64,000 bases of DNA from Streptomyces sp. R44 (GTDB taxonomy: Bacteria > Actinomycetota > Actinomycetes > Streptomycetales > Streptomycetaceae): assembly GCF_041053105.1 (NCBI RefSeq), contig NZ_CP163444.1, positions 7,410,501 to 7,474,500 of the forward strand, read 5' to 3'. The first letter of the stretch is position 1. Every line of letters begins with the position of its first letter. The notes beneath the pieces are model-generated. The model did no database searches and had not been told where the DNA came from. It saw nothing but the letters and a program-made list of their open reading frames with translations. Of the stretch, positions 16,349 to 25,567 are shown piece after piece. Position numbers and translations under genes: made by a program.

Positions 16349-18625
16349 ATGAGCACCACTCAGAACTACGAGGCCGCCGAGCAGCTCCTGCGCCGGCCCG
16401 CCCGACCCGGTGAACTCGTCGTCGGCGACAAGGTCAGGCCGCAGTGGATCGACGGCGGCGCCCGCTTCTGGTACGCGGTGAGCAACGGCGCCGGCAAGCG
16501 GTTCGTGCTGGTCGACCCGGCGGCCGGCACCCGTGAGCCGGCCTTCGACCACGCCCGGCTCGCCGCCGCCCTCGCCGCCGCCTCCGGCCATCAGCCCGAC
16601 CCCGAGTTCCTTCCCACCACGGCGATGGAACTGACAGAGAACACCGTCGAGTTCGACGCGTTCGGCGAGTACTGGCGCTGCCACCTGGACGACTACACCT
16701 GCGAGCGCGCCGAGTTCACGCCGCCGGGCAACCCCCTCGAAGTCCCGTCACCCGACCACAAGACCGCGGTGTCCCGGCGGGGCCACGACCTGTGGGCGCG
16801 CTCGCTGTCCGACGGCCGCGACTGGGCGCTGACCGACGACGGTGCGCCCGGCCACCCGTACGGCACCGGCCCGGACTGCACGGCGAACGGCACCCTGCTC
16901 CGGAAGATCGGCCTGCCGTACATGCCGCCCGCGGTGGCCTGGTCGCCCGACTCGACGAAGGTGCTGACGCACCGCACCGACGAGCGCGCCGTCCGGGAGA
17001 CCCACCTGGTGGAGGCCAGACCCGCCGACGGTGGGGCCCCGGTGCTGCACACCCAGCGGTACGCCTACCCCGGGGACGAGCACCTGCCGCTGGCCGAACT
17101 GGTCGTACTGGACGTCGCCGCGGGCACGGTGGTCCGCGCACAGGCCGATCCGCTGCTCATGCCGCAGCTGTCTCCGATCATGACCAAGTGGGCCTGGTGG
17201 GCTCCGGACGGCTCCGCGGTGTACTACCTCGGCCGGCCCCGCGACCTGCGCACACTCACCCTGTACCGGCTGGACCCGGTCACCGGCGGGGTCACCGCCG
17301 TGCTCAGCGAGACCGGAACCACCCGCGTGGAGCCCAACCAGTTCGGGTACGAGCCGCCGATCGTGCGGGTCCTCGCCGGCGAGGTCCTCTGGTACTCCCA
17401 GCGGGACGGCTGGGGCCACCTGTACCGGTACGACCTGCGGACCGGCGCCCTGCTCGGACAGGTCACCTCCGGCCAGTGGGCGGTACGGCAGATCCTGCGC
17501 GTCGACGAGGCCGAGCGGGTCGTGTACTTCACCGCCTCCGGGCTGGTCGAGGAGGACCCGTACCGGCGCACGGTCTGCCGCGTCGCCCTCGACGGCTCCG
17601 GCTTCGCCAGGCTCACGGACGACGACCTGGACCACACGGTCACCTTCCCCGACCACCAGCAGTACTTCATCGACTCCGCGTCCACCGTCGACATCCCGCC
17701 GGTGACGACGGTCCGCGACCTGACCGGACGGGTCCTGGTGGAGCTGGAGCGCGCCGACATCGGCAAGCTCACCGCCACCGGCTGGACGGCGCCGGAACGG
17801 TTCCGCGTGAAGGCCGCCGACGGGGTGACGGACCTCTACGGCGTGCTGTACCGGCCACGCGGCTTCGACCCCGCCCACCGCTATCCCGTGGTGGACAACG
17901 TCTACCCCGGCCCGCAGGTCAACCGGGTCGCCCCCTGCTTCGACCCCGGCGGGATGGGCCTCGACGCCGAACCCCTCGCGGCGCTCGGCTTCGTGGTGGT
18001 GGCACTGGACGGACGCGGCACCCCGGGCCGGGACAAGGCCTTCCACGACGCCTCCTACGGCCGCCTCGCCGACGCGGGCGGCCTGGCCGACCACGTCGCG
18101 GCGCTGTCTCAACTGGCCGCGACCCGGCCCTGGATGGACCTGGACCGCGTCGGTGTGTTCGGCCACTCCGGCGGCGGGTTCGCCGCGGCCCGCGCGATGC
18201 TGGACTTCCCCGAGACGTACAAGGCGGGCGTCGCGCTCTCCGGCTCGCACGAGACCCGGCACTTCAACGCCGGCTTCGTCGAGACCTACGACGGCTCCGA
18301 CAACTCCGAGGCCTGGGTCCGCACTTCCAACGTGGACCTCGCCGATCGGCTGGCGGGCAAGCTGCTCCTCGTCCACGGCGAGATGGACGACCAGGTCCAC
18401 CCGGACCACACCCTGCGCCTGGCCGACCGCCTCGTCGCCGCGGACAAGGACTTCGAACTGCTCGTCGTCCCGGGCGCCGAGCACACGTTCATCGACCACC
18501 TGGCCTACGTCCGGAAGCGCTGCTGGGACTTCCTGGTACGCGAACTGACGGGCACACAGCCGTCCGCCCACCGGCCCGCCCCCATCGCCATCAGCCCCGA
18601 GACGCTCGCCGAGCTGTTCGCCTGA
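16349..18625 (+). CDS. S9 family (prolyl oligopeptidase/DPP-IV-like) peptidase
   Basis: This 758-residue serine peptidase has an N-terminal beta-propeller-like half (residues 60-480, with VAWSPDSTKV and KWAWWAPDGSAVYYL repeats) and a C-terminal alpha/beta hydrolase domain. The catalytic triad is visible: Ser in GVFGHSGGGFAA, Asp in HGEMDDQVHP and His in PGAEHTF. No signal peptide is seen, so it acts in the cytoplasm on short peptides. AAGGA precedes the ATG at 16349. It forms an operon with the upstream DUF4097 gene. Confidence 0.92.
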   Translation: MSTTQNYEAAEQLLRRPARPGELVVGDKVRPQWIDGGARFWYAVSNGAGKRFVLVDPAAGTREPAFDHARLAAALAAASGHQPDPEFLPTTAMELTENTVEFDAFGEYWRCHLDDYTCERAEFTPPGNPLEVPSPDHKTAVSRRGHDLWARSLSDGRDWALTDDGAPGHPYGTGPDCTANGTLLRKIGLPYMPPAVAWSPDSTKVLTHRTDERAVRETHLVEARPADGGAPVLHTQRYAYPGDEHLPLAELVVLDVAAGTVVRAQADPLLMPQLSPIMTKWAWWAPDGSAVYYLGRPRDLRTLTLYRLDPVTGGVTAVLSETGTTRVEPNQFGYEPPIVRVLAGEVLWYSQRDGWGHLYRYDLRTGALLGQVTSGQWAVRQILRVDEAERVVYFTASGLVEEDPYRRTVCRVALDGSGFARLTDDDLDHTVTFPDHQQYFIDSASTVDIPPVTTVRDLTGRVLVELERADIGKLTATGWTAPERFRVKAADGVTDLYGVLYRPRGFDPAHRYPVVDNVYPGPQVNRVAPCFDPGGMGLDAEPLAALGFVVVALDGRGTPGRDKAFHDASYGRLADAGGLADHVAALSQLAATRPWMDLDRVGVFGHSGGGFAAARAMLDFPETYKAGVALSGSHETRHFNAGFVETYDGSDNSEAWVRTSNVDLADRLAGKLLLVHGEMDDQVHPDHTLRLADRLVAADKDFELLVVPGAEHTFIDHLAYVRKRCWDFLVRELTGTQPSAHRPAPIAISPETLAELFA

Positions 18626-18642
18626 GCACGCCACCCGCACGA

Positions 18643-18800
18643 GCGTTCACGTTCAGGTCATTGCAATGGATCGACGATGGCCCTTGCGTTCAGCGGCAGG
18701 ACGATTGCAATGATTTCCCTCAACTGACCTGCATGAACAGGAGGATTGAGTGATCCATCGGTTGCTGGGCCCCTGAACGCAACATAGCTTTCTCCCGTCG
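18643..18800 (+). promoter_or_regulatory. Shared TTGC-box regulatory region, copy B
   Basis: The region has GCGTTCAC at 18643-18650, the palindrome CATTGCAATG (18659-18668), CTTGCGTTC (18683-18691), GATTGCAATGATT (18703-18715), GACCTGCA and AACGCAACA before the -10. The promoter is TTGCTG (18762-18767), 17 bases, TAGCTT (18785-18790). It matches copies A and C and drives the RibD/DHFR-like gene at 18915, leaving a leader of roughly 115 bases in which I see nothing else. Confidence 0.75.
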
Positions 18801-18914
18801 CGAACGAACGGCAGGGATTCCAGCGGCAGGGAGTCCGACGCGAGCCTTCAGGCCGTCGACACCGCCGCGGCCCACCCCATCTGAACCCAACGGATCAGGA
18901 AGCGAGACATCCCC

Positions 18915-19511
18915 ATGCGCATTGCGATCGGCGAATTCATCAGCTTGGACGGCGTTGTTCAGGCCCCGGGGCACCCGGACGAGGACACCGACGGCGGGTT
19001 CGCCCACGGTGGCTGGACCCACCCGTTCTTCGACCCGGAGGTGATGGGCGGCGCCCTGGCCGAGTGGCAGACCAGCACCGAGGCCCTGCTGTTCGGACGC
19101 CGCACCTGGCAGACCATGGCCGCGGCGTGGCCGGGCCGGGCCGGCGACCCGTTCGCCGACCACATGAACAGCGTCACCAAGTACGTCGTGTCCAGCACCC
19201 TCGGCGAGGACGAGCTGACGTGGAACAACACCACGCGCATCCCCGGCGACCAGGCCCTGGACCAGATCAAGAAGCTGCGCGAGGCGGAAGGCCGTGACCT
19301 GGTCGTCATGGGCAGCGCGTCCCTCACGCGAACCCTGCTGGCCGAGGGGCTGGTCGACGAGCTCCGTCTCATGATCCTGCCGGTGCTCCTGGGCGGCGGT
19401 AAGACGATCTACCCGACCGACGGCCACCTCCGCACGTTCGACCTGGTCTCCACGGTCGTCAGCGGCACCGGAGTGCACGTGTGCACCTACCGGCCGAAGG
19501 CCGAGGTGTAG
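18915..19511 (+). CDS. RibD C-terminal / dihydrofolate reductase family protein
   Basis: This 198-residue NADPH-dependent reductase-fold protein is related to the C-terminal domain of RibD and to DHFR. It starts MRIAIGEFISLDGVVQAPGH, has LLFGRRTWQTMAAAW, a YVVSSTL strand, the VVMGSASLTRTLLAEGLVDELRL nucleotide-binding segment and LPVLLGGGKTI. Substrate is unknown; family members are not true folate enzymes. GGAAGCGAG precedes the ATG. It is monocistronic and ends before a strong terminator. A second family member lies at 50054. Confidence 0.9.
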   Translation: MRIAIGEFISLDGVVQAPGHPDEDTDGGFAHGGWTHPFFDPEVMGGALAEWQTSTEALLFGRRTWQTMAAAWPGRAGDPFADHMNSVTKYVVSSTLGEDELTWNNTTRIPGDQALDQIKKLREAEGRDLVVMGSASLTRTLLAEGLVDELRLMILPVLLGGGKTIYPTDGHLRTFDLVSTVVSGTGVHVCTYRPKAEV

Positions 19512-19562
19512 TCGGCGGACGTACGAGCCGATGCCGACCGGGCGGGCGACGTTCCGGGAGGT

Positions 19563-19588
19563 GATCCGGCCTCGGTCGAGGCCGGATC
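19563..19588 (+). terminator. Terminator after RibD/DHFR-like gene
   Basis: GATCCGGCCTC (19563-19573) pairs perfectly with GAGGCCGGATC (19578-19588) around the tetraloop GGTC. Confidence 0.85.
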
Positions 19589-19610
19589 GCATCGTCCCGT
19601 GCCCGGCCTT

Positions 19611-19695
19611 CGTCAGGAGCGCGTTACGGGTCCGGGGAAAGGCGTCAAGCCCGCGTCAGTGACGTGCCCGGAGCCCGTCCCGGCGGGCATAGCTT
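19611..19695 (+). promoter_or_regulatory. K+-island-type operator and promoter for SAV_915 gene 1
   Basis: Half sites CGTCAGG (19611), CGTTACG (19622), CGTCAAG (19643) and CGTCAGT (19654) form two 11-bp direct-repeat pairs offset by exactly 32 bp. A TAGCTT -10-like element lies at 19690-19695 with no -35, as expected for an activator-dependent promoter. The SAV_915 paralog promoter at 22354-22438 has the same spacing to TAGCTT. Confidence 0.65.
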
Positions 19696-19776
19696 CCTCT
19701 CGGAGCACGCACGGCCGAACGGCCGGGCGACACCGCATCACCTGCTCCGTCTCCGACGTCTCCGAGAGGCACTGCC

Positions 19777-20181
19777 ATGTCTGAAGTCGAGCACTCCGAG
19801 GACCCCGAGCCTTCCGAACGCGTCCCGGCCGGACCCCTCCTCGTCCCCGTCCGGTCGGGCCCCGCGGGCTGCAGCGCCCGCCTTTTCCGTACCCCCCTGG
19901 GCGGCCGGACGGCCGTCGGTTTCACCTCCGCGGCCGGACTCGCCGCCACGCTCGGCCCGGACCACGCCTGCGTGAGGCTCTCCGAGCCCGCACTGCGTGC
20001 CCTCGTGGCACCGCTGGGTGTCACCGCCCTCACCGTCGACCCGCAGTTCGCCGCCCCCGGCGTCACGAAGACCCCGCGCGACGACAGCTCCTGGCGGACC
20101 TGGGACCCACGACACGTGGGCGTCCTGCGCGTGGCGGGTGCCGCCGCCGTCATCTCCCGCATCAATCTCTTGATCGGCTGA
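19777..20181 (+). CDS. SAV_915 family protein (paralog 1)
   Basis: This 134-residue cytoplasmic protein belongs to the Streptomyces SAV_915/SseB-like group of unknown function. The core reads GPLLVPVRSGPAGCSARLFRTPL then GGRTAVGFTSAAGLAATLG and VRLSEPALRALVAPLGVTALTVDP. The N-terminus is acidic. The start ATG at 19777 follows GAGAGG. A diverged paralog lies at 22511-22870 under the same operator type. The next gene, lysA, starts nine bases later, so the two are probably one transcript. Confidence 0.8.
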   Translation: MSEVEHSEDPEPSERVPAGPLLVPVRSGPAGCSARLFRTPLGGRTAVGFTSAAGLAATLGPDHACVRLSEPALRALVAPLGVTALTVDPQFAAPGVTKTPRDDSSWRTWDPRHVGVLRVAGAAAVISRINLLIG

Positions 20182-20190
20182 GGAGACGTC

Positions 20191-21540
20191 GTGTCCCCGT
20201 CCCTTTCGTCACCCCAGGCGCCGTCACCCGCGCCTCACGGAACCGGCGAACCGTCGATCTGGCCGCGTTCCACCCGCCCCGAGCACAGCGGGGACGTCAC
20301 CGTCGCCGGTGTGTCGCTGGCCGAGACCGCGGGCCGGTTCGGCACCCCCGTCTACGTACTCGACGAGGACGAGGTCCGGGAGCGCTGCCGTACGTACCGC
20401 ACGGCCTTCCCGGAGAGCGACGTCGTCTACGCCGCGAAGGCGTTCCTGTGCCGGGCCATGGCCCACTGGGTGCGGGAGGAAGGCCTGGGCCTCGACGTGT
20501 GCTCGGCGGGCGAGCTGATGCTCGCCGTCACCACCGGCTTCCCGCCCGAGAAGATCGTCCTGCACGGCAACGCCAAGAGCCCCGAGGACCTCGACACGGC
20601 GATGCGGCTCGGCGTCGGGCGGATCGTCCTCGACAGCGCCTCGGAGATCGCGCGCCTCGCCGCGATCGTGCCGCACGGCTCGCGCCAACGGGTCATGCTG
20701 CGCGTCGTCCCCGGCATCGCGGCCGGCGGCCACGCCAAGGTGCGGACCGGTACGGAGGACCAGAAGTTCGGGCTGTCCATCACCGACGGCTCCGCGCAGC
20801 ACGCGGTCGCCCGGGTGCTCGACCAGCCCCGCCTGGAACTCGTCGGACTGCACTGCCACATCGGCTCGCAGATCACCACCGTCAAGCCCTACGTCGCCGC
20901 CGTACGCCGCATGGTCGGCCTGATGGCACGGGTCAGGGAACAGCACGGCGTGGCGCTGCCCCAGCTGAACATCGGCGGTGGCCACGGCATCGCCTACCGG
21001 CCCGGCGAGGAGAGCCTGGACGTGCATCAGCTCGCGGCACGCGTCCGGGCCGAACTGCGGGACGGCTGCGCCAAGGTGAAGCTGCCCGTACCCCGGCTCA
21101 CGATCGAGCCGGGCCGTGCGGTCGTCGGACCCGCGGGCGTCTGCGTCTACCGGGTGCTCGCCGTCAAACGCACCGGAGCGCACACCTTCGTCGCCGTCGA
21201 CGGCGGCATGAGCGACAACCCCCGGCCCGCGCTGTACGGCGTCCGCTACGCACCCCGACTGATCGGCCGGCGCTCCACGGCGGAGCCCCGCCTCGTCACC
21301 GTCGTCGGCCGCCACTGCGAGGCCGGCGACATCCTGGCGGACGAGGTTCCCCTCCCTGAGGACGTCCACCCCGGAGACCTCCTGGCCGTCCCCGTGACCG
21401 GCGCTTACCACCTGTCCATGGCTTCGGGCTACAACCTGGTCGGCCGCCCGCCCGTCGTCGCCGTGAAGGACGGCACCGCGCGCACGCTGGTACGCCGGGA
21501 GTCGCTCGACGACATGAACCGCCGCGACGTCGGCCTCTGA
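20191..21540 (+). CDS. lysA: Diaminopimelate decarboxylase
   Basis: LysA is a PLP enzyme that makes lysine from meso-diaminopimelate. The 449-residue protein has the PLP lysine in VVYAAKAFLCRA (Lys83), LDVCSAGELMLA, the phosphate-binding LNIGGGHGIAY, HCHIGSQI and EPGRAVVGPAG, and the family length. The first 35 residues are a Pro/Ser-rich extension. AGGAGA precedes the GTG at 20191. The usual housekeeping lysA neighbours (argS, hom, thrC) are absent, so this may be a second copy. It follows a SAV_915 gene by nine bases and probably shares its promoter. Confidence 0.9.
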   Translation: MSPSLSSPQAPSPAPHGTGEPSIWPRSTRPEHSGDVTVAGVSLAETAGRFGTPVYVLDEDEVRERCRTYRTAFPESDVVYAAKAFLCRAMAHWVREEGLGLDVCSAGELMLAVTTGFPPEKIVLHGNAKSPEDLDTAMRLGVGRIVLDSASEIARLAAIVPHGSRQRVMLRVVPGIAAGGHAKVRTGTEDQKFGLSITDGSAQHAVARVLDQPRLELVGLHCHIGSQITTVKPYVAAVRRMVGLMARVREQHGVALPQLNIGGGHGIAYRPGEESLDVHQLAARVRAELRDGCAKVKLPVPRLTIEPGRAVVGPAGVCVYRVLAVKRTGAHTFVAVDGGMSDNPRPALYGVRYAPRLIGRRSTAEPRLVTVVGRHCEAGDILADEVPLPEDVHPGDLLAVPVTGAYHLSMASGYNLVGRPPVVAVKDGTARTLVRRESLDDMNRRDVGL

Positions 21541-21556
21541 CGCTCCCTCGTCTCGT

Positions 21557-21616
21557 CCGCCCAGCCTGAACATGCCGCTGCCGCCGACCGGGCAGCGCCA
21601 TGTCTAGGCTGGGCGG
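21557..21616 (+). terminator. Long hairpin terminator after lysA
   Basis: CCGCCCAGCCT (21557-21567) pairs with AGGCTGGGCGG (21606-21616), and inside it GCTGCC pairs with GGCAGC. The structure ends 27 bases before the next gene's start, so it could also affect that gene's leader. Confidence 0.7.
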
Positions 21617-21642
21617 GGGAGCACAGCGGGAAAGGGAGCACC

Positions 21643-22305
21643 GTGGCGGACGAGCGCGAGCAGGTCCAGGCCCAGCAGCGGCACTGGGAGGACACGTACG
21701 CCGCCCACCCAGGCATGTACGGCGAGGAGCCGTCCGACCCCGCGATCCACGCCGCCCGCGTGTTCAGGACGGCGGGGGCCCAGGACGTGCTGGAGCTGGG
21801 GGCCGGGCACGGCCGGGACGCGCTGTTCTTCGCCCGTGAGGGCTTCACGGTGCGGGCGACGGACTTCAGCCACGTCGGTCTCGAGCAGCTGCGGGACGGC
21901 GCCCGCTCCCGGGGCGTCGACGCGCGGGTGACCACCACGGTGCACGACGTCCGCGAGGCCCTGCCGCTGCCGGACGCGTCGGTGGACGCGGTCTACGCGC
22001 ACATGCTGCTGTGCATGGCGCTGTCGACGAAGGAGATCCAGGCCCTGGTCGGCGAGGTCCGCCGTGTCCTGAGGCCCGGCGGGGTGTTCGTCTACACCGT
22101 GCGGCACACGGGCGATGCCCACTACGGAGCGGGCACGGCGCACGGCGACGACATCTTCGAGCACGGCGGGTTCGCCGTCCACTTCTTCGGCCGCGAGCTC
22201 GTCGACGCCCTCGCCGTCGGCTGGACCCTGGACGAGCTCCACGCCTTCGAGGAGGGCGCACTGCCCCGCCGCCTGTGGCGCGTCACCCAGACCCTGCCCC
22301 GGTGA
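21643..22305 (+). CDS. Class I SAM-dependent methyltransferase
   Basis: This 220-residue methyltransferase has motif I VLELGAGHGRDALFFA, the acidic ATDFS loop, a TTVHDVREALPLPDASVDAVYAH segment and VGEVRRVLRPGGVFVYTVRH. The N-terminal QQRHWEDTYAAHPGMYGEEPS pattern is typical of TehB/UbiE-like small-molecule methyltransferases. Substrate is unknown. The GTG start has GGGAG upstream. It is flanked by a lysA terminator and a SAV_915 gene and looks monocistronic. Confidence 0.88.
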   Translation: MADEREQVQAQQRHWEDTYAAHPGMYGEEPSDPAIHAARVFRTAGAQDVLELGAGHGRDALFFAREGFTVRATDFSHVGLEQLRDGARSRGVDARVTTTVHDVREALPLPDASVDAVYAHMLLCMALSTKEIQALVGEVRRVLRPGGVFVYTVRHTGDAHYGAGTAHGDDIFEHGGFAVHFFGRELVDALAVGWTLDELHAFEEGALPRRLWRVTQTLPR

Positions 22306-22353
22306 CCGAGCTGCCCGCGCCATCGGTGGACGCCACCCGTCGACGGCGCGGGC

Positions 22354-22438
22354 CGTCAGGGAAGAGCATGAAGACGACTGGTGGTCGTCAGGATCCCGTC
22401 AGGGGCGGGCAGGACGTATGGGGACGCGGGCATAGCTT
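22354..22438 (+). promoter_or_regulatory. K+-island-type operator and promoter for SAV_915 gene 2
   Basis: CGTCAGG at 22354, 22386 and 22397 occupy three of the four positions of the 11/32-bp operator; the 22365 position is degenerate. TAGCTT lies at 22433-22438, exactly 36 bases from the start of the last half site, as in the 19611-19695 promoter. Confidence 0.65.
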
Positions 22439-22510
22439 CGATGCCGTGCCGGATCGCGCTCACGGATCCGGCGGACATCTGTCCGATCGAGGTTCCTCAA
22501 GGAGCGCCCC

Positions 22511-22870
22511 ATGTGCCTCTTCCAGTACGAAGACGACGACCCCGAGCCCGAGGAACCCGACCCGGCCGGGCCCCTGTACGTCCCGGGCCGGCCGGGGACA
22601 CGAACGGTGGCGGTCCGGGTCTTCCGTACCCCGCTGGGCAGTCGTACCGCTGTCGGGTTCACCACCGTGGAGAGGCTGACCGCCACACTCGGCGCCGAGC
22701 AGCCCTGGATCCGGCTCTCGGAGTCGCTCCTGCGCGCGCTGGCCGAGCCGCTCGCCGTGGAGCTCCTGACCGTCGACCCGACGCTCACCGCCCCCGCGGT
22801 CACGAGCCCGTCGGCCTCCGCCCAGGCATCGCGAAAGAGGCCGGCCGGACGCGTGGCCCGGACTACCTGA
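22511..22870 (+). CDS. SAV_915 family protein (paralog 2)
   Basis: This 119-residue protein is clearly a paralog of the 19777 gene: GPLYVPGRPGTRTVAVRVF, RTPLGSRTAVGFTTVERLTATLG and RALAEPLAVELLTVDPTLTAPAVTS align along the whole core. It has an acidic N-terminus (YEDDDPEPEEPD) and a short basic tail. Function unknown. AAGGAGC precedes the ATG at 22511. Paralogs under the same operator suggest they act in the same stress or ion response. Confidence 0.78.
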   Translation: MCLFQYEDDDPEPEEPDPAGPLYVPGRPGTRTVAVRVFRTPLGSRTAVGFTTVERLTATLGAEQPWIRLSESLLRALAEPLAVELLTVDPTLTAPAVTSPSASAQASRKRPAGRVARTT

Positions 22871-22883
22871 CCCGTGCTGCGCA

Positions 22884-22927
22884 CCGCGCCCCGCGCGTTC
22901 CGCGACTGCGGAACCCGCGGGGCGCGG
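22884..22927. terminator. Strong bidirectional hairpin terminator
   Basis: Twenty-base arms at 22884-22903 and 22908-22927 (CCGCGCCCCGCG... and ...CGCGGGGCGCGG) pair with about one mismatch around the loop GACT. It lies between the convergent SAV_915 and permease genes. Confidence 0.85.
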
Positions 22928-23001
22928 TCATGGCCCACCCGTGCGACCGGACGAGGACACGGCGACTGCAGGATCTGTGGGCTCTCGGGCAGCCTCGGGT
23001 A

Positions 23002-24957
23002 TCAGCCGACGTGGACGCGGGGGCGCCGCTCCCGGTCGGGCTCCGCCTCGCGGAGGATCTCACGGGTGGTGGGCGCGACCTCGCCACGGCCGAGGAGGAA
23101 GAAGCGGAAGAAGTTGGCGAAGGGGTTGCCCTCGGTCCACTCGAAGTAGATGTGCGGGCGGACGCCGGTGAGGTCCCGTGCGTGGAGCAGGAGCGCCGCG
23201 AGGGCGTTGGGGACGGAGGAGCTCTCCACGGTCAGGACCCGGAAGCGGTCGTGCAGGACTTCGCCCTTCACCGTCAGGCCGGCTTCGAATTCGGAGGGGT
23301 CGGTCACCGTCACCTCGACGAAGACGAAGTCCTCCGTGCCGGGGATGTCGTTGTCCGCGCGGATCTGGTCCTTCTTCGCCCGGTACTCGTCGGCGTCCCG
23401 GTTGTCCGGCTCGTTGGCGATGAAGCGCGGGGTGCGGCGGGAGATGTCCTGGATGAAGCGCTCGGCCATCTCGTCGAGATCGATGTGGGTGACCCGCAGC
23501 TCGAAGGCGCGGCCGAGCCGGGAGAGGAGGGAGATGAGGATGATGCCGGCGATGAAACAGGCACCGATCTTCACGCCGTCGGGACGCTCGATGACGTTGA
23601 CGACGGTGGTGTACAGGAAGACCACCGAGATCACGCCGAAGCCGATGGTCCAGCCGCGCTGGCCCGCCTTGCGGGCCGCGATGGTCACCGCGATGGCCGC
23701 CGACGAGATCAGGACGAGCACACCCGTCGCGTAGGCGCCGCCCTGGGCGTCGACGTCGGCGTCGAAGATCCAGGTCACCAGGAAGGCGACCAGGGTGAAG
23801 ACGATCACCATGGGGCGCACGGCGCGGGCCCAGTGGGGTGCCATGCCGTACTTGGGCAGATAGCGCGGCATCAGGTTCAGCAGGCCGGCCATGGCGGAGG
23901 CGCCCGCGAACCAGAGGATCGCGATGGTGGAGATGTCGTAGATGGTGCCGAAGGTGTTGCCGAGGTACTCGTGGGCCAGATAGGCGAGGGCACGGCCGTT
24001 GGCCTGGCCGCCGGACTCGAACTCCTTCTCGGGGATGAGGACCGTGGTGATGAAGCTGGTGCAGATCAGGAAGACGCTCATGATCAGCGCGGCCGTGGTC
24101 AGCAGCTTCTTCGTGTCCCGGATGCGGCCCGTGGGCTTCTCCTCGGTGTCGCCCGGGTCGCCCTGGACGTGCGGCATGACGGCGACGCCGGTCTCGAAGC
24201 CGGACAGGCCGAGCGCGAGCTTCGGGAAGACCAGCAGGGCGACGCCGACCATGGCGAAGACGTTTCCGTGCTCGGCGGTCAGGGCCGCGGTCCAGTCGGT
24301 GACGACATGGCCCTCGGTGATCACGTGCCACAGGCCGTTGACCACGACGACCGCGTTCAGGGCGAGGTAGACCCCGACCAGGGCGACCGCGACGCCGATG
24401 GCCTCCAGGAAGCCCTTGAGGAACACCGCGCCGAGCAGTGCGACGAGGATCATGGTGATCAGCACCTGCTTGTCGTGCAGCGCCGATTCCAGATGCGGGT
24501 TCTCCACCAGGTGGGTGGAGGCGTCGGCCGCCGACAGGGTGATGGTGATCAGGAAGTCGGTCGCGGCGAAGCCGAGCAGGGTCAGGACGAAGAGCTTGCC
24601 CTTCCAGAAGGACAGCAGGCGCGACAGCATCGCGATCGAACCCTCGCCGCGCGGGCTCTCCTCCGCCACCCGCCGGTAGACGGGCAGGGCGCCCGCCAGG
24701 GTGACGATCACCAGGACGATCGTGGCGACGGGCGAGAGCAGCCCGGCGGCCAGAGCCGCGATGCCGGGCTGGTAGCCGAGGGTGGAGAAGTAGTCGACAC
24801 CGGTCAGGCACATCACCCGCCACCAGCGCTGCCCCTGGTGCCCGGCGTCCGCGGCCGGTTCCTTGGGGCGCGAGGGCTTGCCCTTCCCCATGTCGGAGAG
24901 GCCCTCCAGCATCCACGCGCGCAATCGTCCGGTGCGCGCGTCCGGTGTGGTGGCCAT
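23002..24957 (-). CDS. APC-superfamily permease, likely cation/amino-acid transporter
   Basis: This 651-residue membrane protein has about 12 hydrophobic segments (residues 50-500) and a 140-residue cytoplasmic C-terminal domain. It opens with [21 protein letters not shown], a TM1 pattern seen in APC permeases related to KUP/KimA transporters, and contains [21 protein letters not shown] and [20 protein letters not shown]. Similar proteins are usually annotated as amino-acid transporters, but neighbouring KimA and Kdp genes make K+ possible. GGGAG lies eight bases before the ATG at 24957, whereas the upstream in-frame extension looks non-coding. Confidence 0.85.
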   Translation of the reverse strand: MATTPDARTGRLRAWMLEGLSDMGKGKPSRPKEPAADAGHQGQRWWRVMCLTGVDYFSTLGYQPGIAALAAGLLSPVATIVLVIVTLAGALPVYRRVAEESPRGEGSIAMLSRLLSFWKGKLFVLTLLGFAATDFLITITLSAADASTHLVENPHLESALHDKQVLITMILVALLGAVFLKGFLEAIGVAVALVGVYLALNAVVVVNGLWHVITEGHVVTDWTAALTAEHGNVFAMVGVALLVFPKLALGLSGFETGVAVMPHVQGDPGDTEEKPTGRIRDTKKLLTTAALIMSVFLICTSFITTVLIPEKEFESGGQANGRALAYLAHEYLGNTFGTIYDISTIAILWFAGASAMAGLLNLMPRYLPKYGMAPHWARAVRPMVIVFTLVAFLVTWIFDADVDAQGGAYATGVLVLISSAAIAVTIAARKAGQRGWTIGFGVISVVFLYTTVVNVIERPDGVKIGACFIAGIILISLLSRLGRAFELRVTHIDLDEMAERFIQDISRRTPRFIANEPDNRDADEYRAKKDQIRADNDIPGTEDFVFVEVTVTDPSEFEAGLTVKGEVLHDRFRVLTVESSSVPNALAALLLHARDLTGVRPHIYFEWTEGNPFANFFRFFLLGRGEVAPTTREILREAEPDRERRPRVHVG

Positions 24958-25020
24958 GAGGTACTCCCGAGCTGGGCTGGATGAGGGGTATCCGTCCATA
25001 CGTGCGGACGGCCGGGCCAG

Positions 25021-25074
25021 CGTAAGCAACGCGTCAACGACTGATCGGAGCGGGCGCGTCAGGAAAGCGTCAAG
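25021..25074 (+). promoter_or_regulatory. Two CGTCA direct-repeat pairs with variant 36-bp offset
   Basis: CGTAAGC (25021), CGTCAAC (25032), CGTCAGG (25057) and CGTCAAG (25068) form two 11-bp pairs, but the pairs are 36 bp apart rather than 32. They lie upstream of the divergent permease gene (start 24957), in the orientation opposite to it. No forward gene starts within 450 bases, so the target is unclear. Confidence 0.5.
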
Positions 25075-25204
25075 ATGCACCGGGCGGGCTCATCTCCGGC
25101 ACTCACCGACCGAGGGTGTCGGCGCTGTGTGAGACCGGAGGATCGGCACGTCTGCCCGAGGAGACCGCGCACAAGTGCGAGACGACAGGGCGTCGACGGC
25201 GATC

Positions 25205-25387
25205 TCAGGGACGGTAGACGAGTTCGATCAGGATGGCCGCGACGAGGAGCCAGGCTCCTGCGCCGAGCACCCACACGACGTCCTGGACGACTCCGAGGAC
25301 GCAGACGGGCAGAGCCGCGGCGGCGAGCGACAGCGAGATGCGTCGCATGCGGATCTCGGCGGGTGTCCGCGAGCTGTTCCGGACCAT
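25205..25387 (-). CDS. Small two-helix membrane protein, hypothetical
   Basis: A 60-residue ORF with a basic N-terminus (MVRNSSRTPAEIRMRR) and two hydrophobic stretches, SLAAAALPVCVLGVV and WVLGAGAWLLVAAILIELV. I recognise no family. The composition fits a small membrane protein and the codon bias is reasonable, but there is no supporting neighbour. It lies between the permease and KimA genes. Confidence 0.45.
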   Translation of the reverse strand: MVRNSSRTPAEIRMRRISLSLAAAALPVCVLGVVQDVVWVLGAGAWLLVAAILIELVYRP

Positions 25388-25451
25388 GACACGACCGTAG
25401 CCCGATGCGTCCCCACCGGATGCTCGATGACCGGCGGTTCCCGAGCACTCG

Positions 25452-25501
25452 TGTCAAAAACGTGTGAAGAGAGGCGCACCCGGCGCAAAGAACGCGCCAG
25501 G
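25452..25501 (+). promoter_or_regulatory. K+-island-type operator upstream of kimA
   Basis: Half sites TGTCAAA (25452), TGTGAAG (25463), CGCAAAG (25484) and CGCCAGG (25495) are diverged in sequence but hold the exact 11/32-bp geometry. The kimA start is 66 bases downstream. I looked for a c-di-AMP ydaO-type riboswitch here and did not see one. Confidence 0.5.
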
Positions 25502-25567
25502 AAGTGCCCGAACCACGTCAGGCGGGGGACACCCTGAGCGGACCTGAGTACGAAGGAGACCACCCGC

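Noticed and set aside
25388..25567. c-di-AMP (ydaO-type) riboswitch before kimA
   Set aside because: I searched for its conserved purine-rich and paired elements and found none, only the diverged 11/32 operator.
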